5,604 nt of DNA from Bacillota bacterium (GTDB taxonomy: Bacteria; Bacillota; Clostridia; Peptostreptococcales; Anaerovoracaceae), in NCBI GenBank assembly GCA_017538845.1, contig JAFYIC010000077.1:1-5604 (forward strand), written 5' to 3'. Below the pieces are notes generated by a model that saw nothing but the letters and a program-made list of their open reading frames with translations, ran no database searches and was not told where the DNA came from. Shown piece after piece: positions 1-5,604 of this stretch (position 1 is its first letter; each line of letters opens with the position of its first letter). The position numbers and the translations under genes were made by a program.

Positions 1-1323
1 CTCATATACGGAATGGGTGAGAGGGCGACCGTTCAGATAGCAGAGGCTCTCGACTCAGGTATAGATGCGAAAGATATCAAATGGATAAAGGGGACATGTG
101 TCAGAGGCACCGAAGATGACATCGATGACGAGACCGTGATCCTGCCGGCTTTTGAGGAAATATGCGCGGACCGTGATAAGTACGGGGAGAGTTTTGCGCT
201 CCAGTACAGGAACAACGACCAGATAAGCGGGAAACGGATGGCTGAACGGTATGACAAGAACCTTTTCGTAATACAGAACATACCGCAGAAGATACTTACC
301 ACCGATGAAATGGATCAGGTATATGAACTGCCTTACGAAAGAGATTATCATCCATGCTATGAAGCGGAAGGCGGAGTGCCTGCCTTAAGCGAAGTGAAGT
401 TCAGCATCACGGGAACGAGAGGCTGTTTCGGAGGGTGCAGTTTCTGCGCTCTTACTTACCATCAGGGTAGAGAAGTGGTCAGCAGAAGTAAGGATTCCAT
501 AGTCAGAGAAGCTGAGATGCTCAGCCGTGACAGGGATTTCAAAGGATATATCCACGACATAGGGGGACCTACAGCCAACTTTAGAAAACCCGCGTGCAGA
601 AAGCAGCTGAAATGCGGCGTCTGCAAAGACCGCGACTGCATGTATCCGGAACCATGTCCTTCAATGGATATCGACCATACAGAATATCTGGAAGTGCTGA
701 AGGCGGTCAGAGAACTGCCCGGCATAAAGAAAGTATTCATCCGCTCCGGGATCCGTTACGACTACCTGATGGCAGACCGCAGGTGGCAGAGTTTCATGAA
801 AGAGCTTTGTGAGCATCACGTGAGCGGCACCCTGAAAGTGGCGCCCGAGCACGCTTCGCCAAATGTGCTTGCGAAAATGAGAAAACCCCGCGCAGAGGTA
901 TTCGAACGCTTCAGCAGGGAATACGGTAAAATGAACAAAAAACTGGGAAAGAAGCAGTATCTTATCCCGTATATGATATCGTCCCATCCGGGGAGTAGGC
1001 TTGAGGATGCCGTTGAACTGGCACTGTTCCTGAAGAAAAGCGGTTTCATACCGGATCAGGTGCAGGATTTTTACCCTACGCCCGGAACACTGGCCACATG
1101 TATGTACTACACGGGTAGAGATCCGCTGACAGGTGAGAAAGTCTATGTTCCCCGCGACATGGAGGAAAAGAAAATGCAGAGGGCACTGATGCATTTTCAT
1201 AAGAAAGAGAACCACGGTACAGTAAAGAAAGCTCTGGAAAGAGCAGGGCGCACCGACCTTATAGATACGCTCCCGGGGAAAGGCGCCTCAAAGACAGCAG
1301 AAAGCAAAAAATGCCGCAAATAG
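1..1323 (+). CDS. YgiQ family radical SAM protein, 5'-truncated by window edge
   Basis: This is the C-terminal two thirds of a YgiQ-type (UPF0313) radical SAM protein. The reading frame is open from base 1 (L-I-Y-G-M-G-E-R), and that sequence is an internal conserved segment of the family, so the ATG at 13 is not the real start; about 180-200 N-terminal residues probably lie upstream. Numbered from the Met at 13, the radical SAM cluster is C138-x3-C142-x2-C145 (nt 424-447), which should bind a 4Fe-4S cluster and S-adenosylmethionine. It is followed by the family signature DIGGPTANF (182-190) and a second cysteine group at C195, C201, C204, C209 and C215. The C-terminal part, including the segment HFHKKENH, matches the DUF3362 region. 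The family is widespread but its reaction is not known to me. The protein is probably cytosolic. The 48-nt gap to the next gene has no clear terminator, so co-transcription with the methyltransferase is plausible. Family assignment is firm; function is open. Confidence 0.95.
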   Translation, partial: LIYGMGERATVQIAEALDSGIDAKDIKWIKGTCVRGTEDDIDDETVILPAFEEICADRDKYGESFALQYRNNDQISGKRMAERYDKNLFVIQNIPQKILTTDEMDQVYELPYERDYHPCYEAEGGVPALSEVKFSITGTRGCFGGCSFCALTYHQGREVVSRSKDSIVREAEMLSRDRDFKGYIHDIGGPTANFRKPACRKQLKCGVCKDRDCMYPEPCPSMDIDHTEYLEVLKAVRELPGIKKVFIRSGIRYDYLMADRRWQSFMKELCEHHVSGTLKVAPEHASPNVLAKMRKPRAEVFERFSREYGKMNKKLGKKQYLIPYMISSHPGSRLEDAVELALFLKKSGFIPDQVQDFYPTPGTLATCMYYTGRDPLTGEKVYVPRDMEEKKMQRALMHFHKKENHGTVKKALERAGRTDLIDTLPGKGASKTAESKKCRK

Positions 1324-1371
1324 GCAGACCCGGGGTTTGCGGAAGTACAGCAGACAGATCAGGAGTTTTAC

Positions 1372-2409
1372 ATGAGCACTTTAGAAAGGCTGGCAACCAT
1401 ATATTCGGAATGCGTCAAAGAATTCAACGACCGCACACGCTGCGGAGCGGCTTTTGAGATACGTGAAATATACAGCCCGGATCGGGGTGCCTGCGGAAAT
1501 GCCGATGACACGCTCCTTGTGAGGGGAGAAAACCTTGATTATATGAACTATCTGCTGGATGAGAAAGGCATGAAAGGCAGTATACAGCTGATATACGCCG
1601 ACCCGCCCTTTTATTCCAGAGGAAAATACGAGGCTGTCGTGAAAGTGGACGGGGAGAAGGTAAAGATCCCTGCCTATGACGACAAATGGACAGAAGGCAT
1701 CGAAGCATACCTGAGAATGATGTGCATAAGGCTCATGTATATGCGGGAGCTAGCCGCTGATACCGGATATGTGTGCATCCATCTGGACTGGCATGTGGTC
1801 CATTACGTCAAAGTGCTCGCAGATGAGATATTCGGCAGTGAAAACTTCCTCAATGAGATAATCTGGACGTATAAATCAGGCGGGAGCAGCAAAAAGAGCT
1901 TCGCCAGGAAGCATGATACGCTGCTTTTGTACAGGATGACAGAAAACAATTATTTTGAACCGCAGAAGGAAAAGTCCTACAACAGGGAAATGAAGCCTTA
2001 CAGGTTCAAAGATGTTGAAGAATACGAAGATGAGAAGGGCTGGTACACTCTTGTCAACATGAAAGACGTATGGGAAATAGACATGGTTGGCAGGACGTCT
2101 TCAGAGAGGACAGGATACGCCACGCAAAAGCCTGAGGCGCTGCTGAAAAGGCTGATAAAGAGCTGTACGAAACCGGGAGATCTCTGCGCTGATTTCTTCG
2201 GAGGTTCGGGAGTTATGGCCGCAGCCGCTGCAGACCTTGACAGAAAGTCAATACTGTGCGATATTGGTAAAACTGCAGCAGCATTTCAGAGAAAAAGGCT
2301 CAAAGAAAACGGCATAAGTTATACATACATGGAAGAAGAAAACTGCTGCGGTCCGGATGACGGAGAAGTCCCGGAAGAGATACTGGAAAAACTGATTAAA
2401 GGGGAATAG
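1372..2409 (+). CDS. Site-specific DNA methyltransferase, beta-class (N6-adenine or N4-cytosine), apparently orphan
   Basis: A 345-residue amino-methyltransferase of the N6_N4_Mtase family, which transfers a methyl group from S-adenosylmethionine to an exocyclic amino group in DNA. Catalytic motif IV is D77-P-P-F80. Motif X is TQKPEALLKRLI (251-262), followed by motif I, the SAM-binding loop D274-F-F-G-G-S-G280. The order IV, target recognition region, X, I defines the beta class, to which type III Mod subunits belong. The segments LDWHVVHYVKVLADEIFG (138-155) and WTYKSGGSSKKSFARKHDT (165-183) also resemble Mod-like enzymes; KDVWEI (231-236) falls where a conserved W-x-I element is expected. 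At 345 residues it is shorter than a typical type III Mod (commonly 550-650), so the recognition region is compact, roughly 85-245. The ATG at 1372 follows AGGAG (1361-1365) at 6 nt. No restriction or specificity gene is visible on either side. It is intact, with no frameshift. Adenine is the likelier target, but the recognition sequence cannot be read from the protein. Confidence 0.93.
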   Translation: MSTLERLATIYSECVKEFNDRTRCGAAFEIREIYSPDRGACGNADDTLLVRGENLDYMNYLLDEKGMKGSIQLIYADPPFYSRGKYEAVVKVDGEKVKIPAYDDKWTEGIEAYLRMMCIRLMYMRELAADTGYVCIHLDWHVVHYVKVLADEIFGSENFLNEIIWTYKSGGSSKKSFARKHDTLLLYRMTENNYFEPQKEKSYNREMKPYRFKDVEEYEDEKGWYTLVNMKDVWEIDMVGRTSSERTGYATQKPEALLKRLIKSCTKPGDLCADFFGGSGVMAAAAADLDRKSILCDIGKTAAAFQRKRLKENGISYTYMEEENCCGPDDGEVPEEILEKLIKGE

Positions 2410-2422
2410 GAAGCGACCGAAA

Positions 2423-3379
2423 ATGTTCAAAGACAGAAAAGAGGAAAAAAGCGATCTTTCGCTGAAAGAAAGATTCAGAGAATGGAGGACTAACACCTTC
2501 ACCAAAGAAAACACCAAGCTTTTTACAGCCGATATCATATGGCTTCTGATAGCCTGCAGCATCAGTTCATTCGCAGTGGTTTCCGTGATGATACCAAATG
2601 GACTGATGACCGGCGGGATCACTGGAATAGTCAGGATACTGCAGAAGTTCATCCATATCGATTTCGCGCTGTTTTTCTATATCGGATCAGGGATCATAAT
2701 CCTTTTGGTTGCGGTATTTCTCGGATTCAGGGAAGTCAGGAAGATACTTCTTCTTTCTGTAATGTATCCGACGGTGCTTGCCGTGTTTGAACAGATCGAT
2801 TTCAGCCTTCTAAGTGAAAAAGACCTGATACTGGCGGCTATTCTCTGCGGCGTGCTCATGGGAGTTACCAGCGGTATAGTTTTCTGGAGAGGCTATACTT
2901 TCGCGGGAAATGACGCCATAGGAAAGATACTGAAAAAATACTTTTTCCCTCAAATAAGTCTGAGCAAGCTCATGCTGGGGCTGGACGCGATAATAATCAT
3001 TTCATCTGTATTTGTTTATGACAGGAACATAGCCCTTTACGCCCTTGTTTCGCAAGTGATAACGACAAGAGTAATCGATATGGTCCTTTACGGATTCGAG
3101 ACAAAAATCGTACAGATGGAGATAATCACAGGGAAAGAAGACGAGCTGAAGGACTATGTAATAAACGAGATAGAACGCGGACTTTCCAGCACGGAAGTAT
3201 GCGGTGAATATACCGGAAAAATGTATAAGAAAATGATCGTGCTCTGCTCACCAAGAGAAAGCGTGCTTGTACGGCGATTCCTGGCGAAAAACGATCCCGG
3301 TGCTTTCGTGACACTGATGAGAGTGGATACTGTATGGGGAACAGGATCGGGATTCAAGGATATAGATAAGGAAAACTGA
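2423..3379 (+). CDS. YitT family membrane protein (YitT_membrane + DUF2179)
   Basis: A 318-residue integral membrane protein of the YitT family, whose transported substrate or role is not established. A charged cytoplasmic N-tail (1-36) is followed by hydrophobic segments at about 37-57, 82-101, 106-122, 136-156, 184-200 and a weaker one at 203-223. The family element PNGLMTGGITGI lies at 58-69. The soluble C-terminal DUF2179 domain covers about 226-309 and includes the G-x-Y-T-G-K element (261-266) and the DPGAFVTLMRVDTVWGTG stretch (291-308). The second conserved loop, usually close to GGSTGGTDIIA, reads R156-G-Y-T-F-A-G-N-D164 here, a divergent form. The start at 2423 is 13 nt after the methyltransferase stop, and its Shine-Dalgarno (AGGAAG, 2408-2413) overlaps that stop codon, so the two genes are probably co-transcribed and perhaps translationally linked. 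Family assignment is secure; the link to DNA methylation is only positional. Confidence 0.93.
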   Translation: MFKDRKEEKSDLSLKERFREWRTNTFTKENTKLFTADIIWLLIACSISSFAVVSVMIPNGLMTGGITGIVRILQKFIHIDFALFFYIGSGIIILLVAVFLGFREVRKILLLSVMYPTVLAVFEQIDFSLLSEKDLILAAILCGVLMGVTSGIVFWRGYTFAGNDAIGKILKKYFFPQISLSKLMLGLDAIIIISSVFVYDRNIALYALVSQVITTRVIDMVLYGFETKIVQMEIITGKEDELKDYVINEIERGLSSTEVCGEYTGKMYKKMIVLCSPRESVLVRRFLAKNDPGAFVTLMRVDTVWGTGSGFKDIDKEN

Positions 3380-3400
3380 CCGGCGGGGGCATATCAGATG

Positions 3401-3416
3401 CCTTACGCTGGTAAGG
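3401..3416. promoter_or_regulatory. Perfect 16-bp dyad, candidate MerR-type operator
   Basis: CCTTAC-GCTG-GTAAGG is an inverted repeat with perfect 6-bp arms and a 4-bp centre, 63 nt upstream of the flavoprotein start. It is not followed by a T-run, so it is a poor intrinsic terminator for yitT. MerR-family operators often look like this and lie in an overlong 19-bp promoter spacer. Here the dyad is centred in such a spacer between ATCAGA (3393-3398) and TACAAA (3418-3423), although both hexamers match the sigma-A consensus weakly (3/6 and 4/6). No merR gene is in the window. The dyad is seen directly; the regulator is inferred. Confidence 0.4.
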
Positions 3417-3424
3417 ATACAAAA

Positions 3425-3453
3425 TGGATATCGTATCTGACTGATGATACAAT
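3425..3453 (+). promoter_or_regulatory. Candidate sigma-A promoter for the flavoprotein operon
   Basis: TGGATA (3425-3430, 4/6 match to the -35 consensus) and TACAAT (3448-3453, 5/6 match to the -10 consensus) are separated by 17 bp. This would start transcription near 3460, only about 20 nt before the ATG at 3479. The spacer and flanks contain GATAC (3416-3420), GATATC (3427-3432) and GTATC (3433-3437); the first and last form an inverted repeat with a 12-nt gap that would overlap the -35, as an operator might. A competing weaker promoter is the 19-bp-spacer arrangement around the upstream dyad. This is a by-eye call. Confidence 0.35.
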
Positions 3454-3454
3454 G

Positions 3455-3467
3455 TCCTGATACAGGA
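3455..3467 (+). promoter_or_regulatory. Small inverted repeat overlapping the flavoprotein ribosome binding site
   Basis: TCCTG-ATA-CAGGA has perfect 5-bp arms and a 3-nt loop. Its right arm covers the first four bases of the AGGAGG Shine-Dalgarno (3464-3469), which sits 9 nt from the ATG at 3479. If folded in the mRNA it would partly hide the ribosome binding site. As DNA it is also a possible operator just downstream of the candidate -10. The stem is short and could be chance. Confidence 0.25.
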
Positions 3468-3478
3468 GGTAACGTACG

Positions 3479-4120
3479 ATGAAAGTATTGATGGTGAATG
3501 GCGGTACAAGACAGGACGGATGCACTTTCACAGCGCTGAAGGCCATAGGGGAGACGCTGGTGAAAGAAGGGATCGATTATGAGATCTTCCATATAGGCAG
3601 CGAGCCCATACGCGACTGTATCGGCTGCAGAGCCTGCGCCCAGGAGAAAAAGTGCGTGTTTACCGAGAACAATGACGCAGTCAATGTATTTATTGAAAAA
3701 GCGAAAGAGGCAGACGGCTTCGTATTTGGTTCGCCGGTATATTTCTCTCATCCGAGCGGAAGGGTACTTTCGTTCCTGGACAGAGTCTTTTACAGCAATT
3801 ACGGCGGCAGCAGCGATGCGCTGGCTTTCAAACCGGGCGCTTCTGTGGTTTCAGCAAGGAGAGGCGGAACTACCGCGTCCTTCGATGTGCTTAACAAGTA
3901 TTTCACTATAAAACAGATGCCAATAGTATCATCGACATACTGGAACATGGTCCACGGGAACACGCCTGAAGAAGTGCTCCGTGATGCGGAGGGTATACAG
4001 ACCATGAGAAATATCGGACATAACATGGCATGGCTTCTCAGATGTATCGAAGCAGGGAAGAAGGCCGGTTTGCCAATGCCTGCTACGCAGAAAGGCGCCG
4101 TAACCAATTTCATAAGATAG
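3479..4120 (+). CDS. Flavodoxin-fold NADPH-dependent FMN reductase-like protein with clustered cysteines
   Basis: A 213-residue flavodoxin-like protein of the NADPH-dependent FMN reductase / iron-sulfur flavoprotein group, probably a cytosolic FMN redox protein. Strand 1 (KVLMVNGG, 2-9) leads into the FMN-phosphate loop at 8-18, where the usual G-N-T reads G14-C15-T16. A compact C47-x2-C50-x2-C53-x5-C59 motif follows (nt 3617-3655). In iron-sulfur flavoproteins a C-x2-C-x2-C-x4-7-C motif holds a 4Fe-4S cluster, so one may be bound here; related flavoproteins carry similar cysteines without proven clusters. GSPVYFSHPSGRVLSFLDRVF (around 84-104) is the second flavin-binding loop, and SARRGGTTASFDVLNKYF (about 124-141) is the third conserved stretch. 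A strong AGGAGG (3464-3469) fixes the start. It heads the second transcription unit; the antiporter begins 19 nt after its stop. The electron donor and substrate are unknown. Confidence 0.9.
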   Translation: MKVLMVNGGTRQDGCTFTALKAIGETLVKEGIDYEIFHIGSEPIRDCIGCRACAQEKKCVFTENNDAVNVFIEKAKEADGFVFGSPVYFSHPSGRVLSFLDRVFYSNYGGSSDALAFKPGASVVSARRGGTTASFDVLNKYFTIKQMPIVSSTYWNMVHGNTPEEVLRDAEGIQTMRNIGHNMAWLLRCIEAGKKAGLPMPATQKGAVTNFIR

Positions 4121-4139
4121 AGAGGACCGATCCGTATAA

Positions 4140-5495
4140 ATGAGTGACCTTGGAGTATGGTGCGTAATGCCGACCATTTCGGTATTTGTGCTGGCAATGA
4201 TAACAAAAAAGACGACATTATCCCTTGTCATAGGGTGTCTTTTTGCGTCTGTACTCCTGTCCGGGCCGCGTTTCGGCGCCAAATTCGTAGAAGCGATCTA
4301 TGGCGTCATGAGGAGCGACCTGTGGATATGGATCATTCTTGTATGCGGATTCTTCGGGAGTCTGGTATTCCTCTTTGAAAAATCGGGAGGAATATACGGA
4401 TTCGACAAACTGCTGTCACGGATATGCCGGAGCAGAAGATCCACCCTGGTGACCACATGGGTCCTGGGGCTCATGCTCTTCGTAGACGACTGGCTTTCAA
4501 TTCTGACCAACGGCAATGCGATGAAACGTATGGCTGATAAGCATGGCGTACCCAGAGAGATGCTGGCCTACACCTGCAATACTCTGGCTTCATCCGCATG
4601 CGTGCTGGTTCCCATTTCCACATGGGGAGTGTTCATGATGAGCCAGCTGGTTTCAAGTGGCATTGCGGATTCGGGCGACGGTATGAGCATGTATTTCTCA
4701 GCGATGAAATACATGATTTATCCGATGGTAGCTCTGGTTTTCTCACTGCTTTACGGCATGGGTATACTGCCGGTTTTCGGACCCATGAAAAAAGCATTTA
4801 AAAGAGTGGAAACAGAAGCAGACGAAAAGGAAACCGGCACTGATGAAAGCGTGACAGAGAAACAGGAAGATAAAAAAGTTTCCAGCCCCTTGAATTTCAT
4901 AATACCGATAATCACGCTGATAATAGTATCAGTTGCAACAGGAGAGATCCTTTATGGCGCGCTTGTCGCCCTGATCCTCTGCGGGATCATGTACCTGCCT
5001 CAGAGACTCATGAAAGTGAATGAGTATCTTGACGGGATCGTTAAAGGATTCGGAAGCATGCTGCCGGTTTTCTTCATCATGACGGCGGCATTCATGCTCA
5101 GAGACCTGAACGATATGATGGATATGCCGGATTATGTTATAGGGAAAGTCAGCGATGGTGTGCCTGCATGGATACTTCCGGCGGTAGCATATACCATCGT
5201 ATTCCTCATGGGACTGACGGCGGCTAATTTCTGGGGAATATGCGCAATAGCATTCCCTGTGATAATTCCGATTGCACAGGCGATAGGCGGGGATCTGCTT
5301 CTTTCGGCGGGAGCGATCATTTCTGCTACGGCTTCAAGCTCACAGATGTGCTTCTACGGATCGGAAGCCGCGCTGACATGCCAGACGACAGAAATCGATA
5401 ATGCACAGTACTTCCGTTCGGCGGGAGCATTGATGATACCCCAGGTAATAATCACCGTGATTATTTTCCTGGTGCTGGGATATGTGGTTACATAG
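4140..5495 (+). CDS. NhaC-superfamily Na+/H+ antiporter-like transporter
   Basis: A 451-residue polytopic membrane protein of the NhaC branch of the ion transporter superfamily, expected to exchange Na+ or an organic substrate for H+ or Na+ across the cytoplasmic membrane. Hydrophobic segments fall at about 10-40, 60-80, 102-122, 150-170, 188-212, 252-285, 305-320, 342-365, 367-385 and 432-450. The most telling stretch is F114-V-D-D-W-L-S-I-L-T-N-G-N126 with the following V137-P-R-E-M-L-A-Y and VLVPISTWG (155-163), which match the NhaC core. The second half carries N363-F-W-G-I-C-A-I-A-F-P373. Between the halves, residues 220-249 form a highly charged, Glu/Lys-rich cytoplasmic loop. The usual GDHxSPISDTT signature is replaced around 396-413 by a serine-rich form. 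The ATG at 4140 is the first possible start because an in-frame TAA precedes it; AGAGGA (4121-4126) is 13 nt away, rather far, so Met10 at 4167 (GGAG at 4152-4155) remains an alternative. Substrate is uncertain. Confidence 0.88.
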   Translation: MSDLGVWCVMPTISVFVLAMITKKTTLSLVIGCLFASVLLSGPRFGAKFVEAIYGVMRSDLWIWIILVCGFFGSLVFLFEKSGGIYGFDKLLSRICRSRRSTLVTTWVLGLMLFVDDWLSILTNGNAMKRMADKHGVPREMLAYTCNTLASSACVLVPISTWGVFMMSQLVSSGIADSGDGMSMYFSAMKYMIYPMVALVFSLLYGMGILPVFGPMKKAFKRVETEADEKETGTDESVTEKQEDKKVSSPLNFIIPIITLIIVSVATGEILYGALVALILCGIMYLPQRLMKVNEYLDGIVKGFGSMLPVFFIMTAAFMLRDLNDMMDMPDYVIGKVSDGVPAWILPAVAYTIVFLMGLTAANFWGICAIAFPVIIPIAQAIGGDLLLSAGAIISATASSSQMCFYGSEAALTCQTTEIDNAQYFRSAGALMIPQVIITVIIFLVLGYVVT

Positions 5496-5526
5496 ACAGG
5501 TCGAAAAAGATAAACGGAGGAAGGCA

Positions 5527-5604
5527 ATGTTCAAATACAGCAGAAAAGTAAAATACTACGAAACAGACATGATGAGCATAACCCATCATTCCAACTATCT
5601 GCGC
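5527..5604 (+). CDS. YbgC/FadM-like acyl-CoA thioesterase, 3'-truncated by window edge
   Basis: Only the first 26 codons are present, but they match the N-terminus of hotdog-fold 4-hydroxybenzoyl-CoA thioesterase-type proteins: Y10-Y-E-T-D14 followed by M-M-S-I-T-H-H-S-N-Y-L-R26, the pattern Y-x-x-T-D-x-M-G-x-x-H-H-x-N-Y-L/I. D14 aligns with the catalytic aspartate of the family. The usual glycine after D-x-M is S17 here. Such enzymes hydrolyse acyl-CoA thioesters in the cytosol. The ATG at 5527 is set by a strong GGAGG (5516-5520) 6 nt upstream, and the gene starts 31 nt after the antiporter stop with no terminator between, so it is probably in the same operon. The rest of the protein (about 110 more residues in the family) lies outside the window. 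Confidence 0.8.
   Translation, partial: MFKYSRKVKYYETDMMSITHHSNYLR

Noticed and set aside
661..1215. 184-codon open frame on the minus strand
   Set aside because: It lies wholly inside the ygiQ-like gene, antisense to well conserved family motifs, and its translation shows no recognisable domain.
1324..1371. Promoter or terminator between the radical SAM gene and the methyltransferase
   Set aside because: Only weak GC-rich pairing (CCG with CGG) and no T-run or convincing -35/-10 pair; only the AGGAG ribosome binding site is supported.
1372..2409. Complete restriction-modification or phage-defence system
   Set aside because: Only the methyltransferase is present; neighbours are a radical SAM protein and a YitT membrane protein, with no nuclease, helicase or specificity subunit in the window.
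2248..2652. 134-codon minus-strand open frame across the methyltransferase/yitT junction
   Set aside because: Hydrophobic antisense reading of the YitT membrane segments and the lysine-rich methyltransferase tail; overlaps two confident genes.
3401..3423. Intrinsic terminator after yitT
   Set aside because: The 6-bp stem is followed by ATACAAAATGG rather than a T-run and the stem is short, so termination is unlikely or weak.
3248..3751. 167-codon minus-strand open frame spanning the yitT end, the intergenic region and the flavoprotein start
   Set aside because: It overlaps two well-supported genes antisense and its product resembles no family; the intergenic part is better explained by regulatory dyads.

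Overview
The window is a compact stretch of bacterial chromosome with six genes, all on the + strand. Gaps between genes are 13 to 99 nt. The first gene (YgiQ-type radical SAM protein) runs in from the left edge without its N-terminus, and the last (hotdog-fold acyl-CoA thioesterase) is cut by the right edge after 26 codons. I see no insertion sequence, phage gene, CRISPR array, tRNA or rRNA.

The likely source is an anaerobic, low-to-mid GC Firmicute of class Clostridia. This is inferred from strong AGGAGG-type ribosome binding sites, heavy use of AGA/AGG and ATA codons, and a family mix typical of Clostridia (YitT/DUF2179, NhaC-type antiporter, FMN reductase-like flavoprotein with a clustered-cysteine motif). 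A family-level guess such as Anaerovoracaceae is possible but cannot be supported from the sequence alone.

Layout: 1-1323 ygiQ-like radical SAM (partial); 1372-2409 beta-class DNA methyltransferase with DPPF and FGGSG motifs; 2423-3379 YitT-family membrane protein; 3380-3478 the only sizeable intergenic region, holding a perfect 16-bp dyad of MerR-operator type, several GATAC/GTATC words and a plausible promoter; 3479-4120 flavodoxin-fold FMN reductase with a C-x2-C-x2-C-x5-C cluster; 4140-5495 NhaC-superfamily antiporter; 5527-5604 start of a YbgC/FadM-like thioesterase.

Spacing suggests two transcription units: ygiQ / methyltransferase / yitT, then flavoprotein / antiporter / thioesterase driven from the 99-nt gap. 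The genes do not form an obvious single pathway. The most notable points are a DNA methyltransferase with no restriction partner in view, the dyad-rich control region ahead of the flavoprotein, and an antiporter whose C-terminal signature differs from the usual NhaC form. I found no convincing new multi-gene system.
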